Assembly (NCBI GenBank): GCA_963070105.1
Contig: OY718806.1
Location: 2,002,865-2,066,864 of the forward strand
Source: Litomosoides sigmodontis
Lineage: Eukaryota; Nematoda; Chromadorea; Rhabditida; Onchocercidae
Reading direction: 5' to 3'
Length of the DNA: 64,000 nt
How positions within the stretch are numbered: position 1 is the stretch's first letter; every line of letters begins with the position of its first letter. The position numbers were made by a program, and so were the translations under genes. The notes beneath the pieces are model-generated. The model ran no database searches. It was not told the origin of the DNA and saw nothing but the letters and a program-made list of their open reading frames with translations. Of this stretch, positions 61,829-64,000 are shown piece by piece.

Positions 61829-64000
61829 ATGTCGACAGAGGAAAACGATGCCAGTTTGGTGGGACTAGACTGGGAAACATGGCAGCGTGTGACGCAAACA
61901 CGTGGCCTAACAGCTGCCTCCGGTACAAATTACGATGCTGCTGCTATGCCGTCACAGAGTAAGTTGATTTGATTCCAGTCCTATGAATTTATTTGCATTG
62001 TATAATTTTGAAGCACCGGGAGGAGCACTCAAAATTTTGTGCTAAGCCCTAAAGCCTGAACCACAAACGAGTGGATTACCGGTCCTGTAAAGTCTCGTTT
62101 GTGTGAACATTCAACAGTAGTATTACGTAACTGGGTGTAATCATGGAGTAAAGCTTCAGTCGTTCTGCGAGCTGTTTTGCATTATAGAAAATAAAATGCT
62201 TTTTGTAGGACCGAACCATGTTTCTTTTACAATGATGAGGTTTGAAGAAGGTGTAGTGCCTATACTGATTTCTGTCGTAATGTTACATCAGTTTTATTTT
62301 TGATGTAATGTTTTTTCAGAAGCAATTTGTTACGGTTTTTATCCTAGCATCGAACTCGAATCCATGCTGCTAATCAATTGCAAGGTTAATTGCTTAACTC
62401 TGCTTAGTTGTGCATATGCATAGGCGGTTGTCACTGTGCATTTTTTCCAATATGTTTGTTAGAAAAAGTGAAGGCATTTTATAAAGGGAAGTTTCTTTTG
62501 CAGAAGTGCGGCTTGCTTTTGAAGGATGTTGGCTATGGGCATCATATGCGTTCCCAACATGGTTATCATATAAATTCAGGCTCTGGCGACGAATGCCAAT
62601 CCTTTCTACTTTCTCCTCCTCATCGTGTTGTTTCTCCGCGTCTAGAAATACCTATTCTTTCGCCACCCTATCGGCGGCTGTCTACACCGATCGCTTCGCC
62701 GATCGCATCGCCTAAGTTTGTTTCAGTTAATTAAGCACTGGCCATAATTTTTATTGAATGTGATATCTAATTTTTACGTGAAGTAGCTTGCTTTTACATG
62801 GTGCTTAGATATCATTTTTTTCATTTTCCCTTCTATTTCAGAATAGAAATCCTATTGTTTCGTTAACAATTTTCAGGGAGGGCTTAGGTCGAAGTGGAAG
62901 TATTATATCTCAGACTACCTCAACAAGGTACTCCGTGGAACAGAAAGACGATCTCAAGCTTTCACTGCGAGTATCCAGACATGAAGTGAGTTTTCCAATT
63001 GACCCTGCTGCAGTTTGTTGGATTTGGCGTCTCAGCCGAACAAAAATGTATTGTACTGAAACATTCACTTAGATGCGACGTGGTTCCCGGAAGGTTTTCT
63101 TTTCACTTAGAGAAAATGTTTGTTTCTGAACTGTACAGAAAGTCAATTTCATAGTATATATGTATATAACGTGTTATTGTTATATATCTATATAGCAGGT
63201 GTCAAGTGAAGCGAGTGGGCAAAATAATTCAACGTTTTCCAACGACACGAAAGGCGAAGTACGGACAAGCACCAAAGTTAATAAGCGATTAAATGGCAAG
63301 GCAAAAGATAAAAAGGCGAAGAAAAGGCGGCGAGATTCATCTGATGAGGATAATTTCTCTTTAGAACATTTCCGGCAGAAAAAGCTGTTGGCTAAAAAAG
63401 GTATTTTGTAATTTAATGCGACGGAGTGGATGTAACTTCATTTCTAATCTATAGTTTTAGTACAAGAAAGTTTTACACAGTCGAGAATTCTCGACGTCTC
63501 TTTTGAAGGGCTCTGAGTTCATATGAATTCACTGCCTTTGCATTTATTTTTAACGTTTTTGAAATCTCCATCACTAATTTAAAAACAGGTGAGGAGAGTT
63601 AGTGGGATAAAAAGACCTAATAGAGCTGTGGTTTCAGAGCAGAGTGCTGGGGAAGCAAATAAGTCAACATCGAACAATGTTCTTAGCGAAAATGATAATG
63701 CGGGTGATAGTCATATTTGCAATAGTGATGCAACAACTTCGCAAAACGCAAAGGCTTCCATTGAGATCAATGAAGTTCCAGCTGAAGCAGCTTCTGCTTC
63801 TGTCTTGTTATCCACGGATGAAAAAGTACAGTCGACAACTGCACTGAAATCGATCGAAGATTCAGAAAGTCTACAGAAAGAAAACGAAGAAATATATGAT
63901 TTGAAAGAGCAAACAGAAGCAGTGGCAAATTGCCTCAAACAGTTGGATAAAGGAGATTTAGATGCAGATGTGTCTAAGGATGTAACAACATTCCCAACTG
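61829..64000 (+). CDS. ataxin-7-like (SAGA deubiquitinase module, Sgf73 family), 5' part
   Basis: Exons: 61829-61958, 62320-62384, 62504-62715, 62877-62985, 63199-63400, 63638 to the window end; phase is continuous (360 codons seen). The protein starts MSTEENDASLVGLDWETW. Residues about 44-90 read YPSIELESMLLINC then KKCGLLLKDVGYGHHMRSQH, a Cys/His zinc-binding unit like the N-terminal finger of ataxin-7, preceded by the expected short acidic/hydrophobic strand. Next comes a Pro/Ser stretch (SPPHRVVSPRLEIP, STPIASPIASPK), a basic region (KAKDKKAKKRRRDSSDEDN) that looks nuclear, and an acidic Ser/Thr-rich segment in exon 6. In other animals the protein anchors the H2B deubiquitinase module to SAGA. 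The SCA7 domain expected further on lies beyond the window. No polyQ tract is present. Name from zinc-finger resemblance and domain order. Confidence 0.7.

Noticed and set aside
61678..61962. 94-codon plus-strand frame over the ataxin-7-like first exon
   Set aside because: A shifted frame; the MSTEEND frame starting at 61829 splices in phase to five further exons.
62506..62715. Alternative frame over ataxin-7-like exon 3
   Set aside because: Would follow from joining exon 1 directly to exon 3, but a phase-compatible exon 2 (62320-62384) restores the zinc-finger frame.

Overview
This window looks like nuclear DNA from a nematode. It is very AT-rich and intron-containing, and it carries complete or partial eukaryotic genes (muscle-type glycogen synthase, an ataxin-7-like SAGA subunit, an insulin/relaxin-like peptide). 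Splice acceptors lie within 0-8 nt of several start codons (17918, 51139, 61829), the pattern expected where a spliced leader is trans-spliced. The clade is inference; a filarial/spirurid worm would fit, but no sequence here proves it. All intron-exon structures were read by eye from GT/AG sites and reading-phase agreement.

Layout. 1-8.8 kb: mostly gene-free, with a 1.05-kb (ATT)n array at 2.6-3.7 kb and a 0.55-kb (TAA)n array at 4.5-5.1 kb in opposite orientation. 9.0-17.9 kb, minus strand: a large transcription-factor-like gene with polyQ, polyG, polyH and polyT runs, a CREBRF/REPTOR-like basic region and a separate last exon. 18-36 kb: long gene-poor stretch rich in CT/GA tracts, poly-G runs, a CAA/TAA array, one small putative secreted-protein gene (29.3-29.6 kb) and a pre-miRNA-sized hairpin (30.7 kb). 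36.3-37.7 kb, plus strand: a candidate insulin/relaxin-like gene. 38.7 kb: a foldback (MITE-like) element. 39.5-40.3 kb, minus strand: a two-exon basic protein with an AT-hook-like motif and an 18-bp coding minisatellite. 41.0-43.1 kb: about 2.1 kb of nearly pure (TAA)n.

44.2-51.1 kb, minus strand: glycogen synthase, resolved in 18 exons with continuous phase, 702 aa. 51-57 kb: gene-poor, with (TA)n, a palindromic tandem repeat and about 0.95 kb of (TTTA)n. 57-61.1 kb, minus strand: a cluster of small genes, two of them 66 nt apart and operon-like. 61.1-61.8 kb is a head-to-head intergenic region, followed on the plus strand by an ataxin-7-like gene (five full exons plus a sixth that runs off the window).

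The genes do not form one pathway. Glycogen synthase and an insulin-like peptide lie on the same segment, but nothing in the sequence shows joint regulation. The most useful new observations are the insulin/relaxin-like locus, the microexon-containing small genes head-to-head with the ataxin-7 homologue, the hairpin and foldback elements, and the kilobase-scale microsatellites.
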